A DNA stretch of 53,335 nt from an uncultured Collinsella sp. (GCA_900544995.1 UQXC01000005.1:1-53335); one strand, 5' to 3'; numbered from the stretch's first letter, positions 1 through 8,470 are shown. Program-made: numbers and translations. Notes: generated by a model not told the origin, from the letters alone.

Positions 1-12
1 GTCGCGTGAGTC

Positions 13-57
13 AAAAAAAGCGGGCCGCGCCGGTGGGTTTCCGGCGCGGCCCGCTTT
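13..57 (-). terminator. Rho-independent terminator of the dehydrogenase gene
   Basis: A perfect 17-bp stem (17-33 with 41-57) encloses a 7-base loop. On the minus strand it is followed by a run of seven T, so it terminates the dehydrogenase gene that ends at 99. Confidence 0.93.
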
Positions 58-98
58 GCATGGCGTCCGTATGAGCGAGGTGTCGCGGCAACCGACGC

Positions 99-1076
99 TT
101 ACTTGGCGTCGTAGGCCTCGGCATCCCACCAGTCGAGCTGGGCGATGTTGTCGCGAATGTGCTGGCAGCTCTTGTGGAAGCCCTCGAGCTCGTGCTCGGA
201 CAGGTCCAGCGTGTAGACCTCCTCGACGCCCTCGGCACCGATCACGCACGGCAGGGAGGTGAAGATACCCTCCTCGCCATACTGGCCGGTCATAAGCGTG
301 GAGGCCGAAAGCACGGCATGCTCGTTGTGCAGCACAGCGGCGCAGACGCGCGCGGCGGAGTTGGCAACGGCGTACTCGGTGCACTGCTTGCCCTGGTAGG
401 TTACGTAGCCGCCCTTGCGTGCGAGCTCCTCGACCTCCATGTGGTCAAAGGCGTACTTGTCGGGGTTCTCGGCCTGAAGCTCGTTAAGGCTCTTGCCGGC
501 GATGGTCGCGGACTTAAAGGCGGCCAGCTGGCTAAAGCCGTGCTCGCCGATCATGTAGGCGTCGATGGACTTGGGGCTCACGCCGACCTTCTTGGAAATC
601 TCGGTGCGCAGGCGGGCGGAGTCCAGGCCGCAGCCCGAGCCGATAATCTTCTTGGGATCGTAGCCGGTCAGGTGCCACAGCTCGGTGCATACGACGTCGC
701 AGGGGTTGGAGATGCTCACGAAGATGCCGTCAAAGCCGGCGTCGACGATGCGTTTGGCAAAGGTGCGGGCGGCGTCGGTGGTAAAGAACAGCTCGCCGTC
801 GCGGTTGCTGGCGGCCAGTGCGACCTTGCCGGCGGCGTTGACGATGACGTCGCAGCAGGCAAGCTCCTCGTAGTGGTCGTAGCAGTTGACGATCTTGGTG
901 TTGTACGGGACAAACGAAAGGGAGTCGCGCAGGTCCTGGACCTCGGACGTCACCTTGGCCTCGTTGATATCGCACAGGTACAGCTCATCGGCAATGCCCT
1001 GCATGAGCAGGCTGTTGGCGACATGTGCTCCTACGTGGCCCTGACCGACCACACCGATCTTACGCGTCTGGTACAT
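99..1076 (-). CDS. L-2-hydroxyacid dehydrogenase (LDH/MDH superfamily, hydroxyisocaproate dehydrogenase-like)
   Basis: A 325-residue NAD-dependent dehydrogenase that should interconvert a 2-oxoacid and its L-2-hydroxyacid in the cytoplasm. Visible are the Rossmann motif GQGHVG (11-16), the NAD-ribose aspartate in LCD (36), SNPCD (123-127), the Asp152/Arg155 pair that binds substrate carboxylate, and the catalytic histidine in GEHG (179). The active-site loop (AAGKVALAASNRDGE) does not carry the Gln-Lys-Pro-Gly signature of true lactate dehydrogenases or the Arg of malate dehydrogenases. It resembles Lactobacillales L-hydroxyisocaproate dehydrogenase, and the ARKGG segment near residue 220 fits that too. 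A branched-chain or bulky 2-oxoacid is therefore as likely a substrate as pyruvate. The start follows AAAGGA with 7-base spacing. The gene is monocistronic, with its own terminator. Confidence 0.85.
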   Translation of the reverse strand: MYQTRKIGVVGQGHVGAHVANSLLMQGIADELYLCDINEAKVTSEVQDLRDSLSFVPYNTKIVNCYDHYEELACCDVIVNAAGKVALAASNRDGELFFTTDAARTFAKRIVDAGFDGIFVSISNPCDVVCTELWHLTGYDPKKIIGSGCGLDSARLRTEISKKVGVSPKSIDAYMIGEHGFSQLAAFKSATIAGKSLNELQAENPDKYAFDHMEVEELARKGGYVTYQGKQCTEYAVANSAARVCAAVLHNEHAVLSASTLMTGQYGEEGIFTSLPCVIGAEGVEEVYTLDLSEHELEGFHKSCQHIRDNIAQLDWWDAEAYDAK

Positions 1077-1287
1077 ATATGTATCCTTTCGGCCGAGTTT
1101 TTCGCGTCAACCATTGTAACGTCCTGCTGCTACTTTGCTAGGCTAAAGTGCCGTAGATTTTTTGGGACATGCCTTAATCTCTACTTTTGGAGTGAATTGG
1201 GCCGCTGACGGCATCGCTGGGCGATGAGCTCGCGCGGATGGGGCCGCTCGTTGTACCATAGCTGCAACTGACTCGTAAGGAGCATCC

Positions 1288-2214
1288 ATGCCCATTCGCA
1301 TCCCCGACGCCCTCCCTGCCGCCGCGCAGCTCGAGAGCGAGAACATCTTTGTCATGACCGAGTACCGCGCGCTGCACCAGGACATCCGTCCGCTGCGCGT
1401 GCTCATCCTCAACCTCATGCCCACCAAGATCGCCACCGAGACGCAGATCATGCGCAAGCTCTCCAACACGCCGCTGCAGGTGGAGGTGGACCTGCTGCGC
1501 ACCAAGACGCACGAGGCCACGCACGTGAGCGCTGGCCACCTGGAGACGTTCTACCGCACGTTCGACGACATCCGCGACATCCACTACGATGGCCTGATCA
1601 TCACGGGCGCGCCCGTGGAGCAGATGCCGTTCGAGGAGGTCGACTACTGGCCCGAGCTCTGCCAGATCATGGATTGGTCCACCACGCACGTGCACTCCAC
1701 GCTGCACATTTGCTGGGGCGCGCAGGCCGGCCTGTACCATCATTACGGCATTCAGAAGTACGATCTGCCGGCAAAGGCGAGCGGCGTGTTCGAGCATCAT
1801 CTGGTGAAGTCGCAAAGCCCGCTGGTGCGCGGCTTCGACGACCGCTTCTATGCCGTGCATTCGCGCAACACCGATGTGCGCCGTGAGGACGTAGAGGCCG
1901 AGCCGCAGCTTGAGGTCGTGGCCGTGTCCGACGAGGTAGGCCTGTACATCGTCAAGTCGACCGACAGCCGTCGCTTCTTTGTCTTTGGCCATCCCGAGTA
2001 CGATACCGACACGCTGCGCCTGGAGTACGAGCGCGACGTGAAGCGCGGGCTCAACCCTCAGGTGCCGGCGCATTACTTCCCGAACGACGACCCCACCGCC
2101 GAGCCGCGCAACGTCTGGCGCAGCCAGGCTCAGCTGTTCTACACCAACTGGCTCAACTACTACGTCTACCAGACCACGCCCTACGACCTGGCCCGCGCCG
2201 GCGAGGAGCATTAG
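1288..2214 (+). CDS. metA: Homoserine O-acetyltransferase (MetA family)
   Basis: A 308-residue MetA enzyme, acylating homoserine in the first committed step of methionine synthesis. The nucleophile Cys142 lies in HICWGAQ, and His235 and Glu237 lie in GHPEYD, at the positions expected for the family. Residue 111 is Glu (GAPVE). In characterised MetA proteins Glu at 111 goes with acetyl-CoA and Gly with succinyl-CoA, so O-acetylhomoserine is the predicted product despite the common 'succinyltransferase' label. The start follows GTAAGGAG at normal spacing. No SAM-riboswitch-like structure was recognised in the upstream 210 bases, which are shared with the divergent dehydrogenase gene. The downstream repeat hairpin ending in six T may end transcription. 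Confidence 0.95.
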   Translation: MPIRIPDALPAAAQLESENIFVMTEYRALHQDIRPLRVLILNLMPTKIATETQIMRKLSNTPLQVEVDLLRTKTHEATHVSAGHLETFYRTFDDIRDIHYDGLIITGAPVEQMPFEEVDYWPELCQIMDWSTTHVHSTLHICWGAQAGLYHHYGIQKYDLPAKASGVFEHHLVKSQSPLVRGFDDRFYAVHSRNTDVRREDVEAEPQLEVVAVSDEVGLYIVKSTDSRRFFVFGHPEYDTDTLRLEYERDVKRGLNPQVPAHYFPNDDPTAEPRNVWRSQAQLFYTNWLNYYVYQTTPYDLARAGEEH

Positions 2215-2255
2215 GCTGCGACTGTGACTGTGGCCGTAGCTGTGCCGGTGGCGTG

Positions 2256-2378
2256 ACGAGCGTGGATTATCGGACACACGAGCGTGGATTTTCGGACGTT
2301 TGAAAACGAGCGTCGATAATCTCCCATTTTTGGCCGAGGAACGGGCTCGAAACGGGAGATTTTCCACGCTCATTTTTT
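2256..2378 (+). repeat. GAGCGTGGAT repeat element, copy 1
   Basis: An intergenic element made of two direct copies of the 17-mer GAGCGTGGATtWTCGGAC, then a hairpin whose arms are a third copy (2308-2325) and its inverted partner (2354-2371), with 16 of 18 pairs matching. It ends in TTTTTT, so it could also terminate metA. A copy in the same orientation lies at 3657-3775 beyond the next gene. The rest of 2379-2669 holds no gene that I can support. It contains two direct copies of tagcatttggtc 22 bases apart near 2580-2611. Confidence 0.85.
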
Positions 2379-2669
2379 AGGCATGTAGATGCCGATGGCT
2401 CGGCTAAGAGACGCTGCATGCAGAGGCGAAGTCGCATTTGGCGTAGTCTTGAATCTCGACGGGTTTTTCTTTCTGATAATCCGATGGACCAAGGCATCTA
2501 AATGTGGAGACAGGGACCTCTCGACAACCGCCCTACCTGCAGATATAAGCCATCAACCCAAAACGTCCAAAAACCGTCAAGCATTTGGTCGGTGCCTGGA
2601 TAGCATTTGGTCAGACTTCGCATGAAACCGTCTGGTACGTTTGCGCCGTTCCAAGATCTGGGAGGCGAC

Positions 2670-3632
2670 ATGGGAAACATGACGGCGAATCAAAGACTTG
2701 CAGGTCACATTAAGGCATGCGAACAGCAGATGAGCTGCGTGTACGCGCGAACGGCGGCGGAGGCAAAGCAGATTGAGCGGCGGGTGGCGGCGGGAAGTCT
2801 AGAGGCGGTCATGCCGGGGCTGTATGCGCGTCCGGAATACTGGTCCGAGCTCAAGTTTCGGCAGCGTTATCTGCATCGAGTGCGGGCCCTTGCGCAAAAG
2901 CACCCCGACTGGACATTTTGCTCCTATACGGCGGCTGTTATCTATGGTCTTTCGGTTTCGCATGCCAATTTGACGCACATCCATATCGCCGTGGCACCGG
3001 CACAATCAACGACGCCGGGCTCTCAGGTCGTTCGCCATCGTTATGTTCGTCAAACACGGGCCACCCAGATGGACATTGCCGTGACCGATATCGATCAAAC
3101 GATTACGGATTGCCTGGTCGATGCATCGTTTGTCGAGGGCTTGATCATTGCGGACTCGGCGCTCCATGAGCAGCTGTTGTCGAAGGAACATCTCGTTGAG
3201 ACGGTCGACAAGCTTGGCCTGAATCGACGCGGTGTTGTGACGGCGCGAAGTGTTGCACGGTGTGCCGACGGCCTGTCGGAAAGCGGTGGCGAGTCCAAGG
3301 CGCGCGCCCTGATGATCGAGCGCGGCTGGCAGACGCCGGAGCTGCAGGTTGAGCTGTTCGACCCGGTTGAGCCGGGACGGCCGTATCGCGTCGACTACTT
3401 GTGGCGCGTGGGAGATCGGCTGATCATCGGGGAATTTGACGGATTCGTTAAAAGCGAGAAGGCGGCGGAGGAGGGCAAGTTCGCAAAGGCGCAATTTGAC
3501 GAGCGCCAGCGCGAGTCGAGGCTTTCGCTGCTTGATAACTGCAAGATCGTGCGCTTGTGCTGGGATGATCTGAGGGATCCGGGAAAGCTTGATCGCAAGC
3601 TCAAAGTTGCCGGCGTGCCGCGTGCGTGCTGA
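2670..3632 (+). CDS. AbiEi-like winged-helix protein with C-terminal DUF559-like nuclease fold
   Basis: A 320-residue protein of a type common in Coriobacteria. The N-terminal half resembles AbiEi-type antitoxin/regulator domains: a basic helical start, then a stretch with GSLEAVMPGLYARPEYW and CSYTAAVIYGL. The C-terminal 110 residues look like a PD-(D/E)XK or DUF559 domain: Glu in GGESKARAL, Asp in YRVDYLW and Glu-x-Asp in IIGEFDGF, in the order expected for a Vsr-like fold. No AbiEii toxin partner is adjacent, so this is an orphan. I chose the ATG at 2670 because GGGAGG precedes it by four bases; upstream in-frame starts lack a ribosome site. It is bracketed by two same-orientation copies of the GAGCGTGGAT repeat. 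Function is unknown: transcription factor, nuclease or both. Confidence 0.7.
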   Translation: MGNMTANQRLAGHIKACEQQMSCVYARTAAEAKQIERRVAAGSLEAVMPGLYARPEYWSELKFRQRYLHRVRALAQKHPDWTFCSYTAAVIYGLSVSHANLTHIHIAVAPAQSTTPGSQVVRHRYVRQTRATQMDIAVTDIDQTITDCLVDASFVEGLIIADSALHEQLLSKEHLVETVDKLGLNRRGVVTARSVARCADGLSESGGESKARALMIERGWQTPELQVELFDPVEPGRPYRVDYLWRVGDRLIIGEFDGFVKSEKAAEEGKFAKAQFDERQRESRLSLLDNCKIVRLCWDDLRDPGKLDRKLKVAGVPRAC

Positions 3633-3656
3633 GGGGGTTGCAGGGCGTTGAGCCGC

Positions 3657-3775
3657 ACGAGCGTGGAAATCCGGACACACGAGCGTGGATAATCGGACGC
3701 TTGTTGAATGAGCGTGGATAATCTCCCGTTTTTGGCTCGCAAGGGGGTTCAAAGCGGGAGATTTTCCACGCTCAT
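3657..3775 (+). repeat. GAGCGTGGAT repeat element, copy 2
   Basis: It has the same build and orientation as the element at 2256: two direct 17-mer copies, then a hairpin whose arms start GAGCGTGGATAATCTCCC and end GGGAGATTTTCCACGCTC. By eye it is roughly 80 percent identical to copy 1. There is no T-run after the hairpin. It lies between the plus-strand AbiEi-like gene and the convergent broken cyclo-ligase. Confidence 0.85.
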
Positions 3776-3799
3776 CGTGCAGGTGCGATGCAACGGCGG

Positions 3800-4425
3800 T
3801 TAGGCGCTGATGATGTGGGGTAGCGGCAGGTCGTGGGCGTCGGTGGGAACGCGGTCGACACGCTGCTCGTCAAAGGTGATGCCGATGATCTGGCATGTGG
3901 CCGAAAGCGTGGGCAGGTAGCGGTCGTAGCAGCCGCCGCCATAGCCCAGGCGTGCGCCGGTGCGGTCGAAGGCCACGAGCGGCACAACAATCATGTCGAG
4001 AGCCTCGGCAGACACGATGGGGAAGCGGTCGCTGTCGATGTCCGCGGCAGCGAAGGTTCGCGTGGGATGGGTGATAAACGGAGCCGCGGCCGCGTCGCTG
4101 GCGGCGGACCGCCCCAGTTGCGGCGTGTCGACCCGACCGCCCGCATGCACATGCGCTGGCCACAAGCTGCGGCATCAATTGCCGAGAGCATGCACGGATA
4201 GGCAACGCGCCAGCCGCGCGCGGCGGCCGCAGCGGCAAAGGCGGCGGGATCTGCCTCGGAGCCCATTACGGCATAGACTGCAACGGTGTGCGGGGCTGCG
4301 GGATCCGAGCTGCCCAGCAACTCAACAAGTCGCGCACAGATAACGGCAGACTTCGCCGCCCGCAAGTCCAAATCAAGAGCATCGCGCCGAGCAATCACTG
4401 CCCGCCGCAACTCAGCCTTATCCAT
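3800..4425 (-). pseudogene. 5-formyltetrahydrofolate cyclo-ligase, frameshifted
   Basis: The enzyme would convert 5-formyl-THF to 5,10-methenyl-THF with ATP. The N-terminal part (from ATG 4425, after a GAGGGAG ribosome site) has the family start KAELRRAVIARRDAL. It reads to about MCMRAVG and then loses similarity. The family's C-terminal part resumes in another frame, with PFITHPTRTFA, LGYGGGCYDRYLP and FDEQRVDRVPTDAHDLPLP, ending at 3800. The frames meet near 4129-4145, in a G-rich run (gcgggcggtcggg on the coding strand), and one missing base would explain the break. Both halves are otherwise well preserved, so this is either a very recent mutation or an assembly error. If real, the product is truncated and lacks the ATP/substrate signature. 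Confidence 0.82.
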
Positions 4426-4494
4426 CCCAGCTCCCTCTCCCAAACCTACCAAAAAGGGACAGGTTTATTTTGGCAGGTTTTATCTGGGCAAACA

Positions 4495-4540
4495 GCAAAA
4501 ACAACCACGAAGGGAACACAGACACCCTCGTGGTTGTTTT
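4495..4540 (-). terminator. Terminator of hicAB
   Basis: The stem aaaacaaccacga-aggg pairs with ccctcgtggttgtttt, with one bulged base. On the minus strand it is followed by TTTTT, just past the end of hicB. Confidence 0.8.
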
Positions 4541-4558
4541 GATGGCGACTCGTCTCTA

Positions 4559-4888
4559 TTACAACGCCGCGGCGATTGCTTCGGCCACAAATTTGTTAAG
4601 CGATTCACCCTTCTTTGCCGCCGCCAGTGCTGCCTGCTTGTGAAGCTCGGAGCCTGTTCTCACATTGAATGAGCCCTTAAAAGCCCGCTCTGGTTCCTTG
4701 CCCTTTTCGGCACAAAACTCAAGGTAATCGTCGACGGCGTCGTGGAAGCATCGCTCCACTTCTTCAACCGTGGAGCCTTCAAATACAATTGCGTCCCTAA
4801 TGCCGGCGACCATACCTGTCAGCACGTGCTGTTCGGCATCGAACTCGACCGGGGCGAAATAACCCTTGTAAGCCAAAACGTTACTCAT
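4559..4888 (-). CDS. hicB: HicB-family antitoxin
   Basis: A 109-residue type II antitoxin. The N-terminal half is the degraded RNase H-like HicB fold (YKGYFAPVEFD, GMVAGIRDAIVFEGSTVEE). The C-terminal helix region (SFNVRTGSELHKQAALAAA, then GESLNKFVAEAI) is the ribbon-helix-helix-like DNA-binding part. It should bind and block HicA and repress the operon. I chose the ATG at 4888 because GGAGG sits five bases before it; an in-frame ATG at 4903 would put that site inside the gene. It overlaps the end of hicA by 8 bases, indicating translational coupling. Confidence 0.88.
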   Translation of the reverse strand: MSNVLAYKGYFAPVEFDAEQHVLTGMVAGIRDAIVFEGSTVEEVERCFHDAVDDYLEFCAEKGKEPERAFKGSFNVRTGSELHKQAALAAAKKGESLNKFVAEAIAAAL

Positions 4889-5144
4889 GGCTGCCTCCGA
4901 CATCTTGTAGAAATCGAACGATGTTTCGGATGGTTCCCGCCGTCAATTCGTCAGATGGATGGGGTGCGTGCATCACGAACATTCTGCCGTCCGATGGCCT
5001 GTAGAAGCGAATGCGCGATCCGGATGTCCTGCCTTTGTTGTCCATTTCAAAGCCATATGAAGCCATAACTTTAAGAAAGTCAGCAAATCTATACGTTGAA
5101 GGACAGCTAAGCAGCTGGGCGATGAGTTTGTCGATCCGAGCCAT
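4881..5144 (-). CDS. hicA: HicA-family mRNA interferase toxin
   Basis: An 87-residue HicA toxin, expected to bind and cleave mRNA through a small dsRNA-binding-like fold. The family pattern is KLIAQLLSCPSTYRFADF, GFEMDNKGRTSGSRIRF and then MHAPHPSDELTAGTIRNIV. In this clade the classic GSH histidine is Arg (GSR), and a His-Pro-His segment (HAPHP) is conserved instead. I recall such sequences as an ordinary HicA branch, so activity is not excluded. Toxin-first gene order and overlap with hicB are typical. The start follows GAGG with four-base spacing. Confidence 0.87.
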   Translation of the reverse strand: MARIDKLIAQLLSCPSTYRFADFLKVMASYGFEMDNKGRTSGSRIRFYRPSDGRMFVMHAPHPSDELTAGTIRNIVRFLQDVGGSHE

Positions 5145-5159
5145 CCTGCCTCACATCCC

Positions 5160-5196
5160 GCAACTATATTATAGTTGCAATTTAATCCCGAAGCAA
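5160..5196 (-). promoter_or_regulatory. hicAB promoter with palindromic operator over the -10
   Basis: On the minus strand a -35-like TTGCTT (5191-5196) is 17 bases from a perfect TATAAT (5168-5173). The -10 lies inside a perfect inverted repeat with 9-bp arms around one central base (gcaactata-t-tatagttgc, 5160-5178). This is the expected layout for HicB autorepression; the operator role is inferred. Confidence 0.78.
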
Positions 5197-5240
5197 TCAC
5201 CCATACTATAGAACACATGTACGTATAGAACAAGTGTTCG

Positions 5241-5279
5241 AACCGCCACAAAGGTACCTGTCCCCTTTGTGGCGGTTTT
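5241..5279. terminator. Hairpin between hicA and the M16 protease
   Basis: A 14-bp perfect stem (aaccgccacaaagg with cctttgtggcggtt) encloses a 9-base loop. The T-run is on the plus strand, although the gene ending here (protease, 5291) is on the minus strand. It may act weakly in both directions. Confidence 0.6.
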
Positions 5280-5290
5280 GCTTGCTGTGG

Positions 5291-8200
5291 TTATGCCAGC
5301 AGGTCGACTACGTTGAAGTCGGCGTTGCTCTTGGCGATGACTTCGCGGCCGCCAAAGACGCAGGTGGGCGACTCGGCTGCGATGCGCGTCACGTCGGCGC
5401 CGAGCGAGCGCAGCTCACCGGGCGTGGCGGCGAGCATCTGGGCGCGACGCTCCTCGCGTGCGTGCGGATCGAGCCCGGCCAGGTAGGTCGTGTTGCGGCG
5501 TTTGGTGAGCGCGTACGGCTTCACCGGCGCGTCCATGCCGCTCACGCAGCTCACGATAAAGCCCTCAAAGGCGGCCTCGTCGGGCTCAAAGCTGCCAAGC
5601 CATGCACCCGCGCGCTCCACGCGCTCAATCGAAGGATCGATCGCCGGGTCGCGGTAGGTGTAGAACGCCGTCTGACGCTCGCCGGCTGCGCGGAATCCGC
5701 AGCCGTACGCACCGCCCTTCACGCGAATCTCGTTCCACAGGTAGTCGTAGGAGAGCGCGTTGGCAGCCACGGCCCAAGCGCCTGTCACGTCAATGCCCAG
5801 GCGACGCGGATCGCACGCACGCGCGGCAAAGCAGATGTCGCTGGGGATGACAAAAGCCTCGTGGCGGTCGCACGGCGTCGGCACCACGAGCGCGTCGCGG
5901 CCGGCATCGGCGCCGTCGCCAGCTCCCAGTCCCAAGTCGCCCGCGGCGGCCCAGTACGCGTTAAAGTCCTCATCGCTGCCGGTAAAGCTCGCCAGGCAGC
6001 CGTCGGCCACAAAGATGCGGCCTGCCAGCTCGGCAAGCTTGGCGCGCAGGCCGTCCAGGCGCTCGTCAAAGTGGTCGAGCAAATCGCGCAGGAACAGGTA
6101 GAAGTCTACGCCCGAGAGCTGCTCACGCACCACGGCCGAAGGCGAGCTGTAGCTCATCGCGCGACCGAGCGCCGCCGAGTGGCCGTTGTTGATAAAGCCC
6201 TGCTCAAGCCCAATACGAATCTGCGTGAGCACGTCGCGCACGCGGTCGGCATCGGCGTCCGTCAGCAATGTGCTCGACCACACCTCGCGCGGTAGGCTCG
6301 CCAGCGCGTCGATCTTTTCGGACAGGGCGCCGGCGCTCACCAGCAAGTAGGGGCGCACGCCGTCCACTTCGGGCTGCGTCATGACCTCGGTCGTAAAGCT
6401 CAAAAAGCCCAGTTTGCCGGCAAGTAAATTGTCGAGCTCCTCGGCCGAATGCTCGCGTGTGGGCAGCTGCTTGAGCAGGCGGCAGAGCAGCGTCACATAG
6501 GGCAGATCCTCAAACGCGACGCAGCTCAGGTCGAAATACTGCATGGCGTAGGCCAGACGGTTGGTGGGGATGCCGTGGCGCAGACAGGGGATGGGCGCGG
6601 TCGTGTCCACGACCAGCGGCGGCTCGGGGCGCGCCTCGCCAATGTCGGACACGCGCAGACGCGGCAGTGTGGCCTTGGCCTCGGGTGTGTCTTCCGCCTC
6701 CTGTGCGGCACGCAGTGCTGCCGTGCGCTCGACCACGTCGGCCAGCTCGGCATCGGTCATGGCGTCCCGCTTGGCTGCCAGCTCGGCGGCCTCGGCACCC
6801 TCCGAACCCTCGGTGGCGTCCACCGGCACCAGCTCGACCAGTGCCATGTGATCGTTCTGCAGCACCAGTTCGCGCAGCAGGTCCTCAAAATAGCTGCCGT
6901 CCAGCTCGCCACGCAGCTCCTCGTACACCGGGCCGTACTTGAGCGCCAGCGTCGCGGCGTCGTCATCGTAGAGCCAGGTGCTCAGCGCGTCGCACGCAAT
7001 GGCCACGCCGTCGGCGATACCGTAGTCGCGCTGGCGCAGGTCGTATTCGTTGCTGCTGATGATGGCTTCCAGGCGCTCGCGCGGAACGCCATGCTCGCAT
7101 AGGTCACGGCAGGCGTCCTGGAACACGCGGCGCAGCTCGCGCGCCACGCCGGGCTGCGCGTTTTGCAGCATGATGAGCTCGTAGGGCTGCAAGCTCTCGG
7201 CCGCGGTGTAGCTCGCCACGTTGCCGCCCAGGCCGGCGGACAGAATGGCCTTCTTAACCGGCGCTTCGTTGGAGCCCAGCAGTGCCTCGAACAGGATATC
7301 CGCTGCAATCGTGCGCTTGCGGTCGAGTGCGCTGCCCAGCACAAGGCCCAGGCCCACCAGGGCGTTCTCGGGCGTGGTAGCCATCTCGATGCGCTTGTAC
7401 TCGCAGGTCACGGGCGCCTGCACGCCCAGCGGATTGGGCGCCAGCGTGGACGGGTCCTCGCCGGCGGCGACGGCAGCGTCCATGCGGCGGCTCGCGGCAC
7501 TCGGCTGCGACAGATAGCGCTCGTCCAAAAACGCCAGCGCGCGGTCCACGTCCAGGTCGCCGTAGAGCGTGATGTAAGAGTTGGAGGGGTTGTAGTGGCG
7601 CGCGTGCGTGTCCAGGAACTGCTCGTAGGTGAGCGCGGGAATCGCGCGCGGGTCGCCACCGCTTTCGTGCGCATAGGCGGTGTCGGGATAGAGCGCGGCG
7701 TTGACGGCGTCGTCCAACACGCTCATGGGATCGGACAGCGCACCCTTCATCTCGTTGAACACCACGCCGTTATAGCGCAGCGTGCCCTCGCGCAGTCTGG
7801 CGGCGCTGCCGTCGCCCTCGCCTTCGGCGCCCTGCGGCAGGTCCAGCTCGTAGTGCCAGCCCTCCTGCTCAAAAATGGTCGGCTTGGTATAGATGGCCGG
7901 GTTGAACACCGCGTCCAGGTACACGTCCATCAGGTTGTACAGATCCTGCTCGTTGGTGGTGGCAACGGGGTAGATGGTCTTGTCGGGGTAGGTCATGGCG
8001 TTGAGAAACGTCTGCATGGAGCTCTTGATCAGGTCGACAAACGGCTCCTTGACGGGGAACTTAGCCGATCCGCACAGCACCGAGTGCTCAAGAATATGGA
8101 ACACGCCGGTGGAATCGGCCGGCGGCGTCTTAAAGCCAATGGCAAAGGCCTTGTTTTCGTCGTCGCACGCCAGGTACAGCAGGTGAGCGCCCGAGGCGGT

Positions 8201-8335
8201 GTGGCGCAGCACGTAAGCGTCCGAGTCGAGCTCGGGCACGGTCTCACAGCGCTCGACGGCAAAGCCGTGGCAGGTGGTGCCGGGTACCAGCAGCGCGGCG
8301 GCAGCGGCGCGCGGGTCGGTTGAGGTGGTGGGCAT
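5291..8335 (-). CDS. Insulinase-family zinc metalloprotease (M16C, presequence-protease type)
   Basis: A 1014-residue protease of the PreP/Cym1 type, with four M16-like lobes closing on a chamber that degrades peptides. The inverted zinc motif HILEH (His80, Glu83, His84) is intact, and a downstream NEMKG segment probably supplies the distal zinc glutamate. The C-terminal half carries the RVKGGAYGCGF segment with the Arg/Tyr pair typical of M16 C-lobes. There is no signal peptide, so it is cytoplasmic. The ATG at 8335 follows AAAGGAG at 7 bases. The reading frame stays open for 86 more codons upstream, but that part is the intergenic repeat element. The length matches the M16C family. Confidence 0.93.
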   Translation of the reverse strand: MPTTSTDPRAAAAALLVPGTTCHGFAVERCETVPELDSDAYVLRHTASGAHLLYLACDDENKAFAIGFKTPPADSTGVFHILEHSVLCGSAKFPVKEPFVDLIKSSMQTFLNAMTYPDKTIYPVATTNEQDLYNLMDVYLDAVFNPAIYTKPTIFEQEGWHYELDLPQGAEGEGDGSAARLREGTLRYNGVVFNEMKGALSDPMSVLDDAVNAALYPDTAYAHESGGDPRAIPALTYEQFLDTHARHYNPSNSYITLYGDLDVDRALAFLDERYLSQPSAASRRMDAAVAAGEDPSTLAPNPLGVQAPVTCEYKRIEMATTPENALVGLGLVLGSALDRKRTIAADILFEALLGSNEAPVKKAILSAGLGGNVASYTAAESLQPYELIMLQNAQPGVARELRRVFQDACRDLCEHGVPRERLEAIISSNEYDLRQRDYGIADGVAIACDALSTWLYDDDAATLALKYGPVYEELRGELDGSYFEDLLRELVLQNDHMALVELVPVDATEGSEGAEAAELAAKRDAMTDAELADVVERTAALRAAQEAEDTPEAKATLPRLRVSDIGEARPEPPLVVDTTAPIPCLRHGIPTNRLAYAMQYFDLSCVAFEDLPYVTLLCRLLKQLPTREHSAEELDNLLAGKLGFLSFTTEVMTQPEVDGVRPYLLVSAGALSEKIDALASLPREVWSSTLLTDADADRVRDVLTQIRIGLEQGFINNGHSAALGRAMSYSSPSAVVREQLSGVDFYLFLRDLLDHFDERLDGLRAKLAELAGRIFVADGCLASFTGSDEDFNAYWAAAGDLGLGAGDGADAGRDALVVPTPCDRHEAFVIPSDICFAARACDPRRLGIDVTGAWAVAANALSYDYLWNEIRVKGGAYGCGFRAAGERQTAFYTYRDPAIDPSIERVERAGAWLGSFEPDEAAFEGFIVSCVSGMDAPVKPYALTKRRNTTYLAGLDPHAREERRAQMLAATPGELRSLGADVTRIAAESPTCVFGGREVIAKSNADFNVVDLLA

Positions 8336-8470
8336 ATGCAGTCTCCTTTGACGCCCCAGCGGGGGCGAATCGAGTCGAATCCTCGAGAGTATACCCATAT
8401 GGGGCCGCGGCTCTGCGGCGAACTGAAGACGATGCCGGCGGAATGGGTAAAGGCCCCGCGTGACCGCCGC

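Noticed and set aside
159..1208. Long open frame antisense to the dehydrogenase
   Set aside because: It is Ala/Gly/Val/His/Leu-rich low-complexity translation opposite a well-conserved gene, the usual result of GC-rich codons, and has no ribosome site.
1077..1287. SAM riboswitch before metA
   Set aside because: No SAM-I, SAM-II or related core could be recognised in the region.
2389..2625. Possible small gene between metA and the AbiEi-like gene
   Set aside because: It has no ribosome site, starts inside the edge of a repeat element, and shows no recognisable protein pattern.
4453..5279. Similar GGGACAGG/CCTGTCCC stretches (near 4457 and 5256) and a GGGGACG stretch near 18960
   Set aside because: They are too short and simple to claim as a repeat family from this window alone.
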